DNA of 64,000 nucleotides from Pelagovum pacificum. GTDB taxonomy: Bacteria; Pseudomonadota; Alphaproteobacteria; Rhodobacterales; Rhodobacteraceae. Under the pieces are notes generated by a model, which made no database searches, was not told where the DNA came from, and saw nothing but the letters and a program-made list of their open reading frames with translations. Position numbers and translations under genes: made by a program. Positions 24,604-32,253 of the stretch are shown one piece after another; positions within the stretch are counted from its first letter, which is position 1, and every line of letters begins with the position of its first letter. The stretch is taken from the NCBI RefSeq assembly GCF_016134045.1, contig NZ_CP065915.1:1674001-1738000 (forward strand). The letters are read 5' to 3'.

Positions 24604-25821
24604 TCAGGCCGGCTGACGCGGCCGCAGGGCGAGGCGGATCAGCGCGGCGCCGGCCAGGCAGAGGAACGGCGCCATCGCGAGATTGACCGCGGTCCAGCCC
24701 TCCTGCGGCGTGCCGCCGGCGCAGTTCATCAGGCTGCCGGAAGCCAGCGACGCGATCGTCACGCAACCGAAAACGAGCATGTCGTTGAGGCCTTGCGCCG
24801 CGCCGCGCTCCTCGGGGCGGTGGCTGCCGGCGAGCATCGAGGTCGCACCGATGTAGCCGAAATTCCAGCCGAGCCCGAGCAGGATGAGCGCGCCGAAGAA
24901 GTGGGTGAGCTCCACCCCCGCCAGTCCAACCGCCCCGGCCGCGGCGAGAATGGCGAGGCCGATGGCGATGATCTTCGGCGCCCCGAAGCGGGCGATCAGG
25001 TGACCCGTAAAGAACGACGGGACATACATCGCCAGCACGTGGGCCGAGACGATATCGCTTGCCCGCGACGCGTCGAAGCCGCAGCCGACCACTGCCAGCG
25101 GAGTCGAGGTCATCACGAGGTTCATCAGCGCGTAGCTGACCATTCCGCAGATCATCGCCGTCTGGATCCGCGCGTCGCCGAGCAACTGGCGGCGCGTCCG
25201 AGGCGGTGGGCCCGGCTCCGCCTGATCGCTCCGGGCTTCGGATTTCGACACGGCGAGGAAGGGGAACAGGAGCAAACCGAAGAGGTTCAGCCCGATCACC
25301 ACGAGGTAGCTGCCGAGGAAGGGGATCGCGAAGCCGTCCATGACCAGCTTGTTGAGCTGCGGCCCCAGGATCGCCGAGACGAGCCCGCCGGCCAGCACGA
25401 AGGAGATCGCCTTGGGCCGGAACAGATCGGAGGCCAGGTCGGCGGCGGCGAAGCGGTAGAAGCCCTGCGCGGACATGTAGATGCCGGTGAAGTAGCTGCC
25501 GAGCAGAAACAGCGGATAGGATCCGACCGACAATCCATAGGCCGAGATCGCCGCGCCGCAGGCCCCGCCAGTGATGCCGACGAAGAACCCCGCGCGGCGC
25601 CCGAACCGCTGCATCAGGGCCGAGAGCCACGGCGCGGTCGTCATCGACCCGAACACGATGCAAGTGATCGGTAGCGTGGCGAAACAGGGATTGCCGGCGA
25701 GCATCCCGCCGGCCAGTCCGCCGACGATGAAGAGCAGCGGCATCTGCGCCCCGATGATCGCGCTCGCCGCGATCAGAAGCGCGACGTTGCGCCGGGCGAG
25801 TCGGTCATCAGGGAGTGTCAT
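24604..25821 (-). CDS. MFS transporter
   Basis: The 405-residue protein has about twelve hydrophobic helices in two halves, with the cytoplasmic loop near residue 195-215 (KSEARSDQAEPGPPPRTRRQL). A loop 2-3 motif, QRFGRRAGFF, resembles the conserved MFS GxxxDRxGRR signature. The protein probably exports a small molecule or drug, but the substrate is unknown. It lies 26 bp downstream of cobB on the same strand and could be read from the same transcript; a link with corrinoids is not shown. It converges with the prenyl-synthase-like gene. Confidence 0.88.
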   Translation of the reverse strand: MTLPDDRLARRNVALLIAASAIIGAQMPLLFIVGGLAGGMLAGNPCFATLPITCIVFGSMTTAPWLSALMQRFGRRAGFFVGITGGACGAAISAYGLSVGSYPLFLLGSYFTGIYMSAQGFYRFAAADLASDLFRPKAISFVLAGGLVSAILGPQLNKLVMDGFAIPFLGSYLVVIGLNLFGLLLFPFLAVSKSEARSDQAEPGPPPRTRRQLLGDARIQTAMICGMVSYALMNLVMTSTPLAVVGCGFDASRASDIVSAHVLAMYVPSFFTGHLIARFGAPKIIAIGLAILAAAGAVGLAGVELTHFFGALILLGLGWNFGYIGATSMLAGSHRPEERGAAQGLNDMLVFGCVTIASLASGSLMNCAGGTPQEGWTAVNLAMAPFLCLAGAALIRLALRPRQPA

Positions 25822-25847
25822 ATGCCATGGCTAGACCCACGCCCCCG

Positions 25848-27107
25848 TCAGGACAAGCGGTCGATCAGATGCGCGAAGGAGCCGCTCGCCGGACCTTCGA
25901 TCAGGCCCATGGCCGGCAGGACGTTGCCCTCCGCGTCTTCCGCGGTGAAGAGAGGCGTGCCGGTGGCCGTCACTGTGGTGGCGTAATGGAACTCGTGCGC
26001 GGCCCATTTGCCCGCGAAGGGGCCGGTTTCCGCCTGCAGCCGGCGATAGCCGAGGTGGAGCCGACGCTCGGCGAACGAGGTCTCCAGCCGCAGCAGGCCG
26101 GCCATCCGGTGCCGCATGCCGTCCGCATCCGTCAGCCAGTCCCCCATTACCATGTAGCCGCCGCATTCTCCGTGGACTCTGCGGTTCCGGAGGCTTTGCA
26201 GGAAGGTCGTCGCGGCGGCGAGGCGGGGCGCGTGAAGCTCGGGATAGCCACCGGGGAGGAGAACGAGCTCGGCCTTCGGCGCGGGCTCGTCGGCCAGGGG
26301 GGAGAAGCTCTGGATCGTCGCGCCGCCCCTGCGCCAGTCGTCGAGCAAATGCAGATAGGCGAAGGCGAAGGCCGCGTCGTTGGCGAGGGCGATGCTCGCT
26401 GCCGGTGGGGGCGTCCTCGGGGCCTGCGTCTCGGGCAGGGGCGCTGCCGTCTCCGCCAGCGCCAGCAGCGGGTCGATGTCGAGCGAGGCCTCCATCCTGC
26501 GGGCGGCCGTCGCGAGGAAATCGTCGAGGTCTGCGCGCTCAGCCGCCTGAACCAGCCCGAGATGGCGGGAGGGGTGGGCGAGGTCCGGTGCGCGGCGGAC
26601 TGCGCCGAACACGTCGACAGCCTCCTGCGCGAGCGCGCGGCGAAGCATCGCCTCGTGCCGGTCAGAGCCGACGTTGTTCAGGATCACGCCGGCGACGCGG
26701 ACTGCGGCGTCGTGGTCGCGGAAGCCTTTGACCAGCGGCAGGGCCGATTGCGCCATGCGGGCGGCGTCGATCACCAGCACGACCGGCAAGCCGAGGTGCC
26801 GGGCGAGGTCGGCCGTCGCACCCCGCCCGTCGGTGGCGGCGTCGAACAGGCCCATGGCACCTTCGACGATCAGCGGCCCCGGACCGGCGGCGAGGCTGCG
26901 GAGCCGCTCGGGCGACATCGCCCAGGCGTCGAGGTTGCAGCAGGAAGTATGGCAGGCGGCCTCGTGAAAGCGGGGGTCGATGTAGTCGGGGCCGGACTTG
27001 GCGGCGCGCACGGCGAGGCCGCGGTCATGGAGCGCGCGCAGAAGCCCGAGGGTGACGGTCGTCTTGCCGCTGCCCGACGAAGGCGCGGCGAGGATCAGGC
27101 CGGACAT
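25848..27107 (-). CDS. cobB: cobyrinate a,c-diamide synthase CobB
   Basis: CobB amidates the a and c side chains of (hydrogeno)byrinate in cobalamin synthesis, using ATP and glutamine. The 419-residue product has the ATP-binding loop APSSGSGKTT at the N-terminus, then the DYIDP and NLDAW motifs of the amidotransferase ligase domain. A class I glutamine amidotransferase domain follows, with the nucleophile Cys in HGECGGYMVMGDW and the His in EFHYATT. The start MSGLILAAP at 27107 was preferred because the frame upstream runs into an intergenic palindrome. Other aerobic-pathway genes (cobG, cobH, cobI, cobJ, cobL, cobM) are not in the window. Confidence 0.95.
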   Translation of the reverse strand: MSGLILAAPSSGSGKTTVTLGLLRALHDRGLAVRAAKSGPDYIDPRFHEAACHTSCCNLDAWAMSPERLRSLAAGPGPLIVEGAMGLFDAATDGRGATADLARHLGLPVVLVIDAARMAQSALPLVKGFRDHDAAVRVAGVILNNVGSDRHEAMLRRALAQEAVDVFGAVRRAPDLAHPSRHLGLVQAAERADLDDFLATAARRMEASLDIDPLLALAETAAPLPETQAPRTPPPAASIALANDAAFAFAYLHLLDDWRRGGATIQSFSPLADEPAPKAELVLLPGGYPELHAPRLAAATTFLQSLRNRRVHGECGGYMVMGDWLTDADGMRHRMAGLLRLETSFAERRLHLGYRRLQAETGPFAGKWAAHEFHYATTVTATGTPLFTAEDAEGNVLPAMGLIEGPASGSFAHLIDRLS

Positions 27108-27137
27108 TCGGCGGTCCCGATCGGCCTGACCCGGCCC

Positions 27138-27158
27138 CAAATTTTCGCCGAAAATTTG
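27138..27158. repeat. AAATTTTC palindrome, copy 1
   Basis: Two 9-bp arms CAAATTTTC and GAAAATTTG surround the 3-base centre GCC. The same element with the same CCCC lead-in recurs 129 bp away at 27267-27287. The AT-rich arms stand out sharply from the GC-rich surroundings. Confidence 0.8.
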
Positions 27159-27266
27159 TTGGCATAGACGGGTTTCGATTCGATGAAGGGCGGCGATATG
27201 TCCCTGTCGGAATTGACAGAGCCGGTCCCGAACAAGACCCGCCAGAGACCAGACCGCCCGGACCCC

Positions 27267-27287
27267 AAATTTTCGCCGAAAATTTGA
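27267..27287. repeat. AAATTTTC palindrome, copy 2
   Basis: This is identical over its 21 bp to the copy at 27138-27158, again with CCCC to the left. The pair lies inside the spacer between cobA and cobB and could be a binding site doublet, a pair of weak terminators or a small mobile repeat. Confidence 0.8.
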
Positions 27288-27348
27288 TATCCGCCGGGCA
27301 TTGAGAAAACGCTAACCGGAACGGCAGAAATCGAGTGCATTCGACGGG

Positions 27349-28197
27349 TCAGGCGCTCTGCGCCGCGTCGCCGCGCCCGAGCGGGTCGAACGCCCGCACC
27401 GACTCGCCCCGCGCCATCGCCTGCCAGTCCAGCACCTGCCGCATAAGCACCGACCGCCCGACGCAGAGGATCGCGGGCGGCTCCATCCCGCTTTCCGCGA
27501 TGTCCGCCTCGAGCCGGCCGAGCGTCGTCTCCAGCACCCGCTGCCGCTCGGTCGTGGCCTCCGTCACGACTGCCACGGGTTCGTCCACCGAACGTCCGGC
27601 CTCCAGCAGGGCGCCGGCGATCCGCGCGATGTGCTTCATCCCCATGTAGATCACGATCACCTGGCTCCCGCGGGAGATCGCAGCCCAGTCGAGCGATGAG
27701 GGCGCCTCGCCGGACTGGTCGTGGCCGGTGACGAAGGTCACGGACTGGTTCACGTCGCGGTGGGTGACGGGAATGCCGGCATAGGCGAGGCCGCCAATCC
27801 CGGCGGAGATGCCGGGCACGATGCGGATCGGGATCCCGTGCTGCACCAGCGTCTGGCCCTCTTCGCCGCCGCGTCCGAACACGAAGGGATCGCCGCCCTT
27901 CAGCCGCAGGACGCGTTTGCCGGCGCGGGCAAGCTCCACCAGCCGCAGCGAGATGTCGCGCTGCACGGCGGAGGGTTTGCCGCCGCGCTTGCCGGCATAG
28001 ACGAGCTCCGCTCCCGGCGCCCAGGCGAGGATATCTTCAGAGACGAGCGCGTCGTAGACGACGACATCCGCCTGCCGCAGCGCGTTCAGCGCATGCAGCG
28101 TTAGCAGGCCCGGATCCCCGGGGCCCGCACCGACGAGCCAGACCCAGCCGGGTTCGAACCGGGGCCAGTCGTTCTGGGGAAGCATCACCTCGTTCAC
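27349..28197 (-). CDS. cobA: uroporphyrinogen-III C-methyltransferase
   Basis: The enzyme methylates uroporphyrinogen III at C2 and C7 to precorrin-2, the branch point to cobalamin and siroheme. The 282-residue single-domain protein has VGAGPGDPGLLTL (about 22-34), RLKGGDPFVFGRGGEE (about 99-114) and GISAGIGG, all typical of the SUMT family. It has no siroheme synthase (CysG) N-terminal domain, so it is the CobA type. GTG 28197 gives the longest product; ATG 28185 (MLPQNDWP) is an alternative and neither has an ideal ribosome-binding site. It is divergent from cbiD. Confidence 0.95.
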   Translation of the reverse strand: MNEVMLPQNDWPRFEPGWVWLVGAGPGDPGLLTLHALNALRQADVVVYDALVSEDILAWAPGAELVYAGKRGGKPSAVQRDISLRLVELARAGKRVLRLKGGDPFVFGRGGEEGQTLVQHGIPIRIVPGISAGIGGLAYAGIPVTHRDVNQSVTFVTGHDQSGEAPSSLDWAAISRGSQVIVIYMGMKHIARIAGALLEAGRSVDEPVAVVTEATTERQRVLETTLGRLEADIAESGMEPPAILCVGRSVLMRQVLDWQAMARGESVRAFDPLGRGDAAQSA

Positions 28198-28286
28198 ATC
28201 CGCTTTATGGCGCGTCGGCGCAGGTGAGGGAAGGGGCCTGCAACGGAGAATGGCGCCCGGCGCGCGGCCAAGCTAGGGTCGCCCCG

Positions 28287-29327
28287 ATGGCCCGCCCTCC
28301 GAACAGAGACCTGCGCCGCGGCTGGACGACCGGCGCCTGTGCGACCGCTGCCCTGAAGGCGGCGCTCACGCGGCTTTGGGGCGGGGCGTGGCCCGACTCC
28401 GTTTCGATCACCCTGCCGCGGGGCGAGACGCCGCGCTTCGCGCTCTCGCATCGTGCGGACGGGGACGGCTGGACCGAGGCGGGGATCATCAAGGACGCCG
28501 GGGACGATCCCGATGTCACGCACGGCGCCGAAATCCGGGTCCGCGTGCGGGACGCCGACGCCGTCGTCTTCCGGGCCGGCGAGGGAGTCGGCACCGTGAC
28601 GAAACCGGGCCTTCCAATTCCGCCGGGAGAGCCTGCGATCAACCCCGTGCCGCGCGCGATGATGGACGAGGTCGTGGCCGATCTCGCCATGACCTATGGC
28701 AAGCATCCGGGGGTCGAGATCACAATCTCGGTGCTGGGCGGCGAAACGCTGGCTCGGAAGACCTGGAACCCCCGCCTCGGTATCGAGGGCGGACTGTCCA
28801 TCCTCGGGACGACCGGGATCGTCCGGCCCTTCTCCTGCGCGGCGTGGATTGCCTCTATCCACAGGGGCATCGACGTGGCACGCGCCGCCGGCCTGACCCA
28901 TGTCGCCGGCTGCACCGGCGCGACGAGCGAGCGGACCGTGCAGCACCATCTCGATCTGCCCGATCACGCGATGCTCGACATGGGCGATTTCGTCGGCGGG
29001 CTGCTGAAGTACCTGCGCCGCCACCCGGTGCCGCGCATCACCATCGGCGGTGGTATCGGAAAGCTGGCGAAGCTGGCGCAGGGCGCGACGGACCTGCACT
29101 CCGGCCGAAGCCAGGCGGACTTCGCGCAACTGGCCGCGTGGACGGACATGCCGGAGCTCGAACAGGTCACAAGTGTCCTCGGCGCATGGGAGATTGCCGG
29201 AGACCCGCTGGCAGAGGCGATCGCGCGCCGTGCGCAAGAGCAGGCACAGGCGCTCGCCGGGCCGGAGATCACGGTCGGCATCATCGTGATCGACCGCGCG
29301 GGCACCATTGTCGCGGAGCGGACATGA
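28287..29327 (+). CDS. cbiD: cobalt-precorrin-5B (C1)-methyltransferase CbiD
   Basis: CbiD methylates C1 of the corrin ring. The 346-residue product begins with RRGWTTGACATAALKAAL (about 10-27), the CbiD signature. It has LPRGET, an IKDAGDDPDVTHGAEI block and GITGIV-like GTTGIVRPFS further on. In alphaproteobacteria that use the aerobic route, CbiD can stand in for the C1-methylation function of CobF, and its pairing with cobK here fits that. ATG 28287 has AGGG 8 bases upstream; the frame upstream is open but shows no homology. The stop overlaps cobK by 4 bp. Confidence 0.92.
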   Translation: MARPPNRDLRRGWTTGACATAALKAALTRLWGGAWPDSVSITLPRGETPRFALSHRADGDGWTEAGIIKDAGDDPDVTHGAEIRVRVRDADAVVFRAGEGVGTVTKPGLPIPPGEPAINPVPRAMMDEVVADLAMTYGKHPGVEITISVLGGETLARKTWNPRLGIEGGLSILGTTGIVRPFSCAAWIASIHRGIDVARAAGLTHVAGCTGATSERTVQHHLDLPDHAMLDMGDFVGGLLKYLRRHPVPRITIGGGIGKLAKLAQGATDLHSGRSQADFAQLAAWTDMPELEQVTSVLGAWEIAGDPLAEAIARRAQEQAQALAGPEITVGIIVIDRAGTIVAERT

Positions 29328-30052
29328 CCCTTCTGCTGCTGGGCGGCACCGCGGAAGCACGGCAGCTGGCGGAGCGCCTGGCGGCGGCGCGAGTCCCGGC
29401 CGTGCTGTCCTTTGCGGGGGTGACGCGTCATCCCGTGACGACCGGGTTGCCCACCCGGACCGGCGGGTTCGGCGGCGCGGCAGGCTTCGCCGAGTATCTT
29501 GGTCGCAACGCGATTTCCGCCGTCATCGACGCGACCCACCCGTTCGCCGCCCGGATCGGCCGGCGCACGAAGGAGCTCTGCGATCTTGAAGGTCTGCCCT
29601 ACCTGCGCCTGCTTCGCCCGGAATGGCGGGCGGGCGACGGCGACGACTGGCATCTGATCGACCGCGCCGAAGAGGCGGCGGGGCTGATTCCGGACGGAGC
29701 GACAGTGCTTCTTGCGGTCGGACCGGGCTCGCTGGCGGGTTTCGCCAACCTCGAAGGTCGGCGCATCTTCTGCCGCAGGATCGACCCGCCGCTCGAACCG
29801 TTTCCGATTGCGGGCGGTGACTGGATCGTCGGGCGACCGACAGCCACCGTGGCGGACGAGGCGAAAACCATGACAGATCGGGGAATCGACTGGGTCGTGA
29901 CGAAGAACTCCGGCGGGGCAGATGGCTACGGCAAGCTGCAGGCGGCGCGGAAGCTGTCGATCCCGGTGGTCCTGCTGCGACGGCCTGCGGGCTATCCCTG
30001 CGAGCGCGTGGAGACGGCGGACGAGGCCTTCGCCTGGGCGATCCGCCGTTGA
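29324..30052 (+). CDS. cobK: precorrin-6A reductase CobK/CbiJ
   Basis: CobK reduces precorrin-6A with NADPH in cobalamin synthesis. The 242-residue protein starts MTLLLLGGTAEARQLAERL (GGTAEAR motif). It has VIDATHPFAARI (about 65-76), VGPGSLAGF and VTKNSGGADGYGKLQAA near the C-terminus, all family hallmarks. It overlaps cbiD by 4 bp, and its stop region overlaps the TTG start of the DNA glycosylase gene. It follows CbiD in the pathway, consistent with an operon of consecutive steps. Confidence 0.94.
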   Translation: MTLLLLGGTAEARQLAERLAAARVPAVLSFAGVTRHPVTTGLPTRTGGFGGAAGFAEYLGRNAISAVIDATHPFAARIGRRTKELCDLEGLPYLRLLRPEWRAGDGDDWHLIDRAEEAAGLIPDGATVLLAVGPGSLAGFANLEGRRIFCRRIDPPLEPFPIAGGDWIVGRPTATVADEAKTMTDRGIDWVVTKNSGGADGYGKLQAARKLSIPVVLLRRPAGYPCERVETADEAFAWAIRR

Positions 30053-30678
30053 CGGAGCGGGTCATCACCCATGCGGGAGACGTCGAAGAGGGCGCGGCCT
30101 GGCTGGCGCGGGCGGAGCCGCGCTTCGCCGCGCTCATCGCGGAATCCGGTCCGCCGCCGCTGAAGCTCCGCGACGAGGGGTTTCGCGAGCTTCTGTTCCT
30201 CATCATCGGGCAGCAGGTCTCGACGGCGTCGGCGCTGGCCATCCGGGCGCGCGCCGATGCGGCCGGACTGACGACGCCAGAGGCCGTGAAGGCGGCCTCG
30301 GACGAGCTGCTGCGGGAGGTCGGGCTCACGCGGCCCAAGCAGCGCTACTTCCGCGCGCTGGCGGAGGCGAAGATCGACTACGCGGCGCTGCGCGAGCTAC
30401 CGACCGATCAGGTGATCGCGACGCTGACGGCGGTGCCCGGCATCGGGCCCTGGACGGCCGAGATCTACGCGATGCTCTCGCTCGGACGGGCCGATGTCTT
30501 CGCGCCCGCGGACGTCGCGCTGCAGGAAGGGACACGGATGCTGTTCGATCTGCCGGCGCGCCCGACCGCGCGGGCCCTGCGTGACATGTCGGAGGCGTGG
30601 TCGCCGTGGCGCTCTGTTGCGGCCTGGGCACTCTGGGCCTATTACCTGCGCACCAAAGGTCGGGAGGTCACATGGTAA
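30049..30678 (+). CDS. DNA-3-methyladenine glycosylase II (AlkA-like HhH-GPD)
   Basis: The 209-residue protein is an HhH-GPD glycosylase that removes alkylated purines. Visible are LIIGQQVSTASALAIRAR (about 44-61), the helix-hairpin-helix VPGIGPWTAEIYAM (about 129-142) and the catalytic Asp in FAPADVALQEG (about 151-161). It lacks the N-terminal extra domain of E. coli AlkA and resembles the compact alphaproteobacterial forms. The start is TTG 30049 overlapping the cobK stop (TTGA), which fits translational coupling; no ATG lies near. It also overlaps the esterase gene by 7 bp. Confidence 0.88.
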   Translation: MTERVITHAGDVEEGAAWLARAEPRFAALIAESGPPPLKLRDEGFRELLFLIIGQQVSTASALAIRARADAAGLTTPEAVKAASDELLREVGLTRPKQRYFRALAEAKIDYAALRELPTDQVIATLTAVPGIGPWTAEIYAMLSLGRADVFAPADVALQEGTRMLFDLPARPTARALRDMSEAWSPWRSVAAWALWAYYLRTKGREVTW

Positions 30679-31343
30679 CGCGCGCGCTCATGGCGAAACG
30701 GAAAGAGCCGGTATCCGGCGATCTCCGTTCGGCCGTCGTGTTCCTGCATGGCTACGGCGCCAACGGGGCCGACCTCATCAACCTCGCCGAGCCGCTGTCG
30801 GAGCATATGCCCGACACGCTGTTCCTGGCGCCGGATGCGCCCGAACATTCGATTGCTGCGCCGGGGATGCTGCAGTGGTTCCCGATCCCGTGGATCGACG
30901 GCTCTTCGGAAGAAGAGAGCCGTCAGGGCCTCGACCGCGCCGCCGCCGACCTCAACGCATTTCTCGACGGGGTCATGGTGGACGAGGATCTCCTGCCCGA
31001 GCAGGTCATGGTCTTCGGCTTCAGTCAGGGCACGATGATGGCGCTGCATGTCTGCCCCCGCCGCGAGGACGCGGTCGCGGGGATCGTCGCCTTCTCGGGC
31101 CGGCTGCTGGAGCCCGAGTTGCTCACCGATGAGGCCGTCTGCCGTCCGCCGGTCCTGCTGGTGCATGGCGACGAGGATGACGTGGTGCCCGTGGAATCGC
31201 TGCCGCAGGCTGCCGAAGCACTGCAGGAAGCGGGCTGGACGGAAGTCTACGCGCACCTGATGCGCGGGACCGGCCACGGCATCGCGCCCGACGGACTGTC
31301 GGTCGCGCTCGCATTCATGCGCGAACGGCTCGGCTATTCCTGA
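30672..31343 (+). CDS. alpha/beta hydrolase, phospholipase/carboxylesterase family
   Basis: The 223-residue product is of the acyl-protein thioesterase/carboxylesterase type. It has FLHGYGANGADLI (oxyanion side, about 24-36), the nucleophile Ser118 in GFSQGTMM, LLVHGDEDDVVP with the catalytic Asp, and the His in GTGHGIAPDG. The fold has no signal peptide, so the protein is cytoplasmic. GGGAGG about 6 bases before ATG 30672 supports the start, which lies inside the end of the glycosylase gene. Natural substrates of such enzymes are short-chain esters or lysophospholipids; none can be chosen here. Confidence 0.9.
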   Translation: MVTRALMAKRKEPVSGDLRSAVVFLHGYGANGADLINLAEPLSEHMPDTLFLAPDAPEHSIAAPGMLQWFPIPWIDGSSEEESRQGLDRAAADLNAFLDGVMVDEDLLPEQVMVFGFSQGTMMALHVCPRREDAVAGIVAFSGRLLEPELLTDEAVCRPPVLLVHGDEDDVVPVESLPQAAEALQEAGWTEVYAHLMRGTGHGIAPDGLSVALAFMRERLGYS

Positions 31344-31516
31344 CGCTCCGACCGTCACAGTCACGTGACAGAATCGGCCTAAGCGATGCTTGGCGGCGCG
31401 GCCAACATGTGGGGCTTGCCTAGTGTTTTCCGCCAGATATAGTCGACCTTGGTCGAAGGGCGGCGGCACCGTCCCGGCACCGGGGTCGAGGCAGCAGGGC
31501 GAGATCGGACTCGAGC

Positions 31517-32101
31517 ATGGACGGAGACTTCAGGACTCACTTCGTGAGGGAGCCCTCTGGGCTGAAACACTTCCCGGCACTGGTGCTGAACGCGGATTAT
31601 CGGCCCTTGTCCTACTACCCGCTCAGCCTCTGGCCCTGGCAGGAGGCGATCAAGGCGGCCTGGCTCGACAGGGTGGATATCGTGGCGGAGTACGACCACA
31701 CCGTCAGGAGCCCCTCGACCGAGATACGCATCCCCTCGGTCGTCGTCCTCAAAGATTACGTGAAACCTCAGAAGCGCGTGGCATTCACGCGCTTCAATCT
31801 TTTTCTGAGGGACGAATTCTGCTGCCAGTATTGCGGTGCGAAGGGTGATCTGACCTTCGATCACGTGGTGCCACGCGCCCGCGGCGGCATCACGAGCTGG
31901 GAGAACGTCGTGGCCGCCTGTTCGCGCTGCAACCTGCGCAAGGGCAGCAAGAGCCTGCGCCAGTCCGGGCTTGTTCTGCGCAAGGCCCCGCGTCGCCCGG
32001 CCTCGGAAGAGCTGCGCAACATGGGGCGGAAGTTCCCGCCGAACCACCTGCACGACAGCTGGGTCGATTTCCTCTATTGGGACGCCGAACTCGAAGCGTG
32101 A
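31517..32101 (+). CDS. HNH endonuclease family protein
   Basis: The 194-residue product has a zinc-binding HNH domain. A CQYCG knuckle is followed by FDHVVPRARGG, with the catalytic His116, then NVVAACSRCNLRKG with the second cysteine pair. The N-terminal 90 residues (ALVLNADYRPLSYYPLSLWPWQEA) are typical of a housekeeping HNH group found as a single copy in many alphaproteobacteria and cyanobacteria. There is no adjacent methylase or toxin partner, so restriction or phage defence is not indicated. The 173-bp gap upstream contains a 10-bp palindrome GTCACGTGAC (31360-31369). Confidence 0.87.
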   Translation: MDGDFRTHFVREPSGLKHFPALVLNADYRPLSYYPLSLWPWQEAIKAAWLDRVDIVAEYDHTVRSPSTEIRIPSVVVLKDYVKPQKRVAFTRFNLFLRDEFCCQYCGAKGDLTFDHVVPRARGGITSWENVVAACSRCNLRKGSKSLRQSGLVLRKAPRRPASEELRNMGRKFPPNHLHDSWVDFLYWDAELEA

Positions 32102-32213
32102 TGCGGACCGTCCGGCGGCGCGGTGGTGCGTGACCGGCAATCACGCGGATGAGCAGGGGTCTGGCAATCCGGGCATCACTTGCTAGACATGGGGCCGGGA
32201 GGCGGATAAGCAC

Positions 32214-32235
32214 CCCGCGTTACCGCTAACGCGGG
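32214..32235. promoter_or_regulatory. LacI-type operator upstream of zwf
   Basis: CCCGCGTTA and TAACGCGGG are perfect 9-bp arms around CCGC. The core GTTA-CCGC-TAAC has the spacing and central CG of LacI-family operators. It ends 18 bp before the zwf start codon, downstream of a possible promoter (TGGCAA, 16 bp, TAGACA near 32162-32189). It would suit a repressor of glucose catabolism, such as the LacI-type PckR known in alphaproteobacteria, but no regulator gene adjoins it. A plain RNA hairpin is the alternative reading. Confidence 0.5.
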
Positions 32236-32253
32236 CAGAACCGAGAGGTAGCC

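Larger units (their letters stand above)
27108..27348. other. cobB-cobA spacer with paired palindromes
   Basis: This 241-bp gap holds no convincing gene. An 81-codon minus-strand frame runs through it but reads across both palindromes and looks accidental. It carries two copies of an AT-rich inverted repeat (27138-27158, 27267-27287). A CTGTC/GACAG pair at about 27205-27220 could be part of a promoter or operator. I saw no cobalamin riboswitch core. Confidence 0.45.

Noticed and set aside
27095..27340. 81-codon minus-strand frame between cobA and cobB
   Set aside because: It reads straight through both AT-rich palindromes and into cobB, with no ribosome-binding site; more likely accidental.
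27108..28286. Cobalamin riboswitch near cobA/cobB/cbiD
   Set aside because: I looked for the conserved B12-box core (GCCACTG) in both spacers and did not see it.
28376..29323. Upstream part of a 558-codon frame leading into cobK
   Set aside because: Arg-rich shadow of cbiD; CobK homology starts at ATG 29324.
31517..32101. Restriction-modification or phage-defence role for the HNH gene
   Set aside because: No methylase, helicase, toxin or other defence partner is adjacent, and the N-terminal part matches a widespread housekeeping HNH group.
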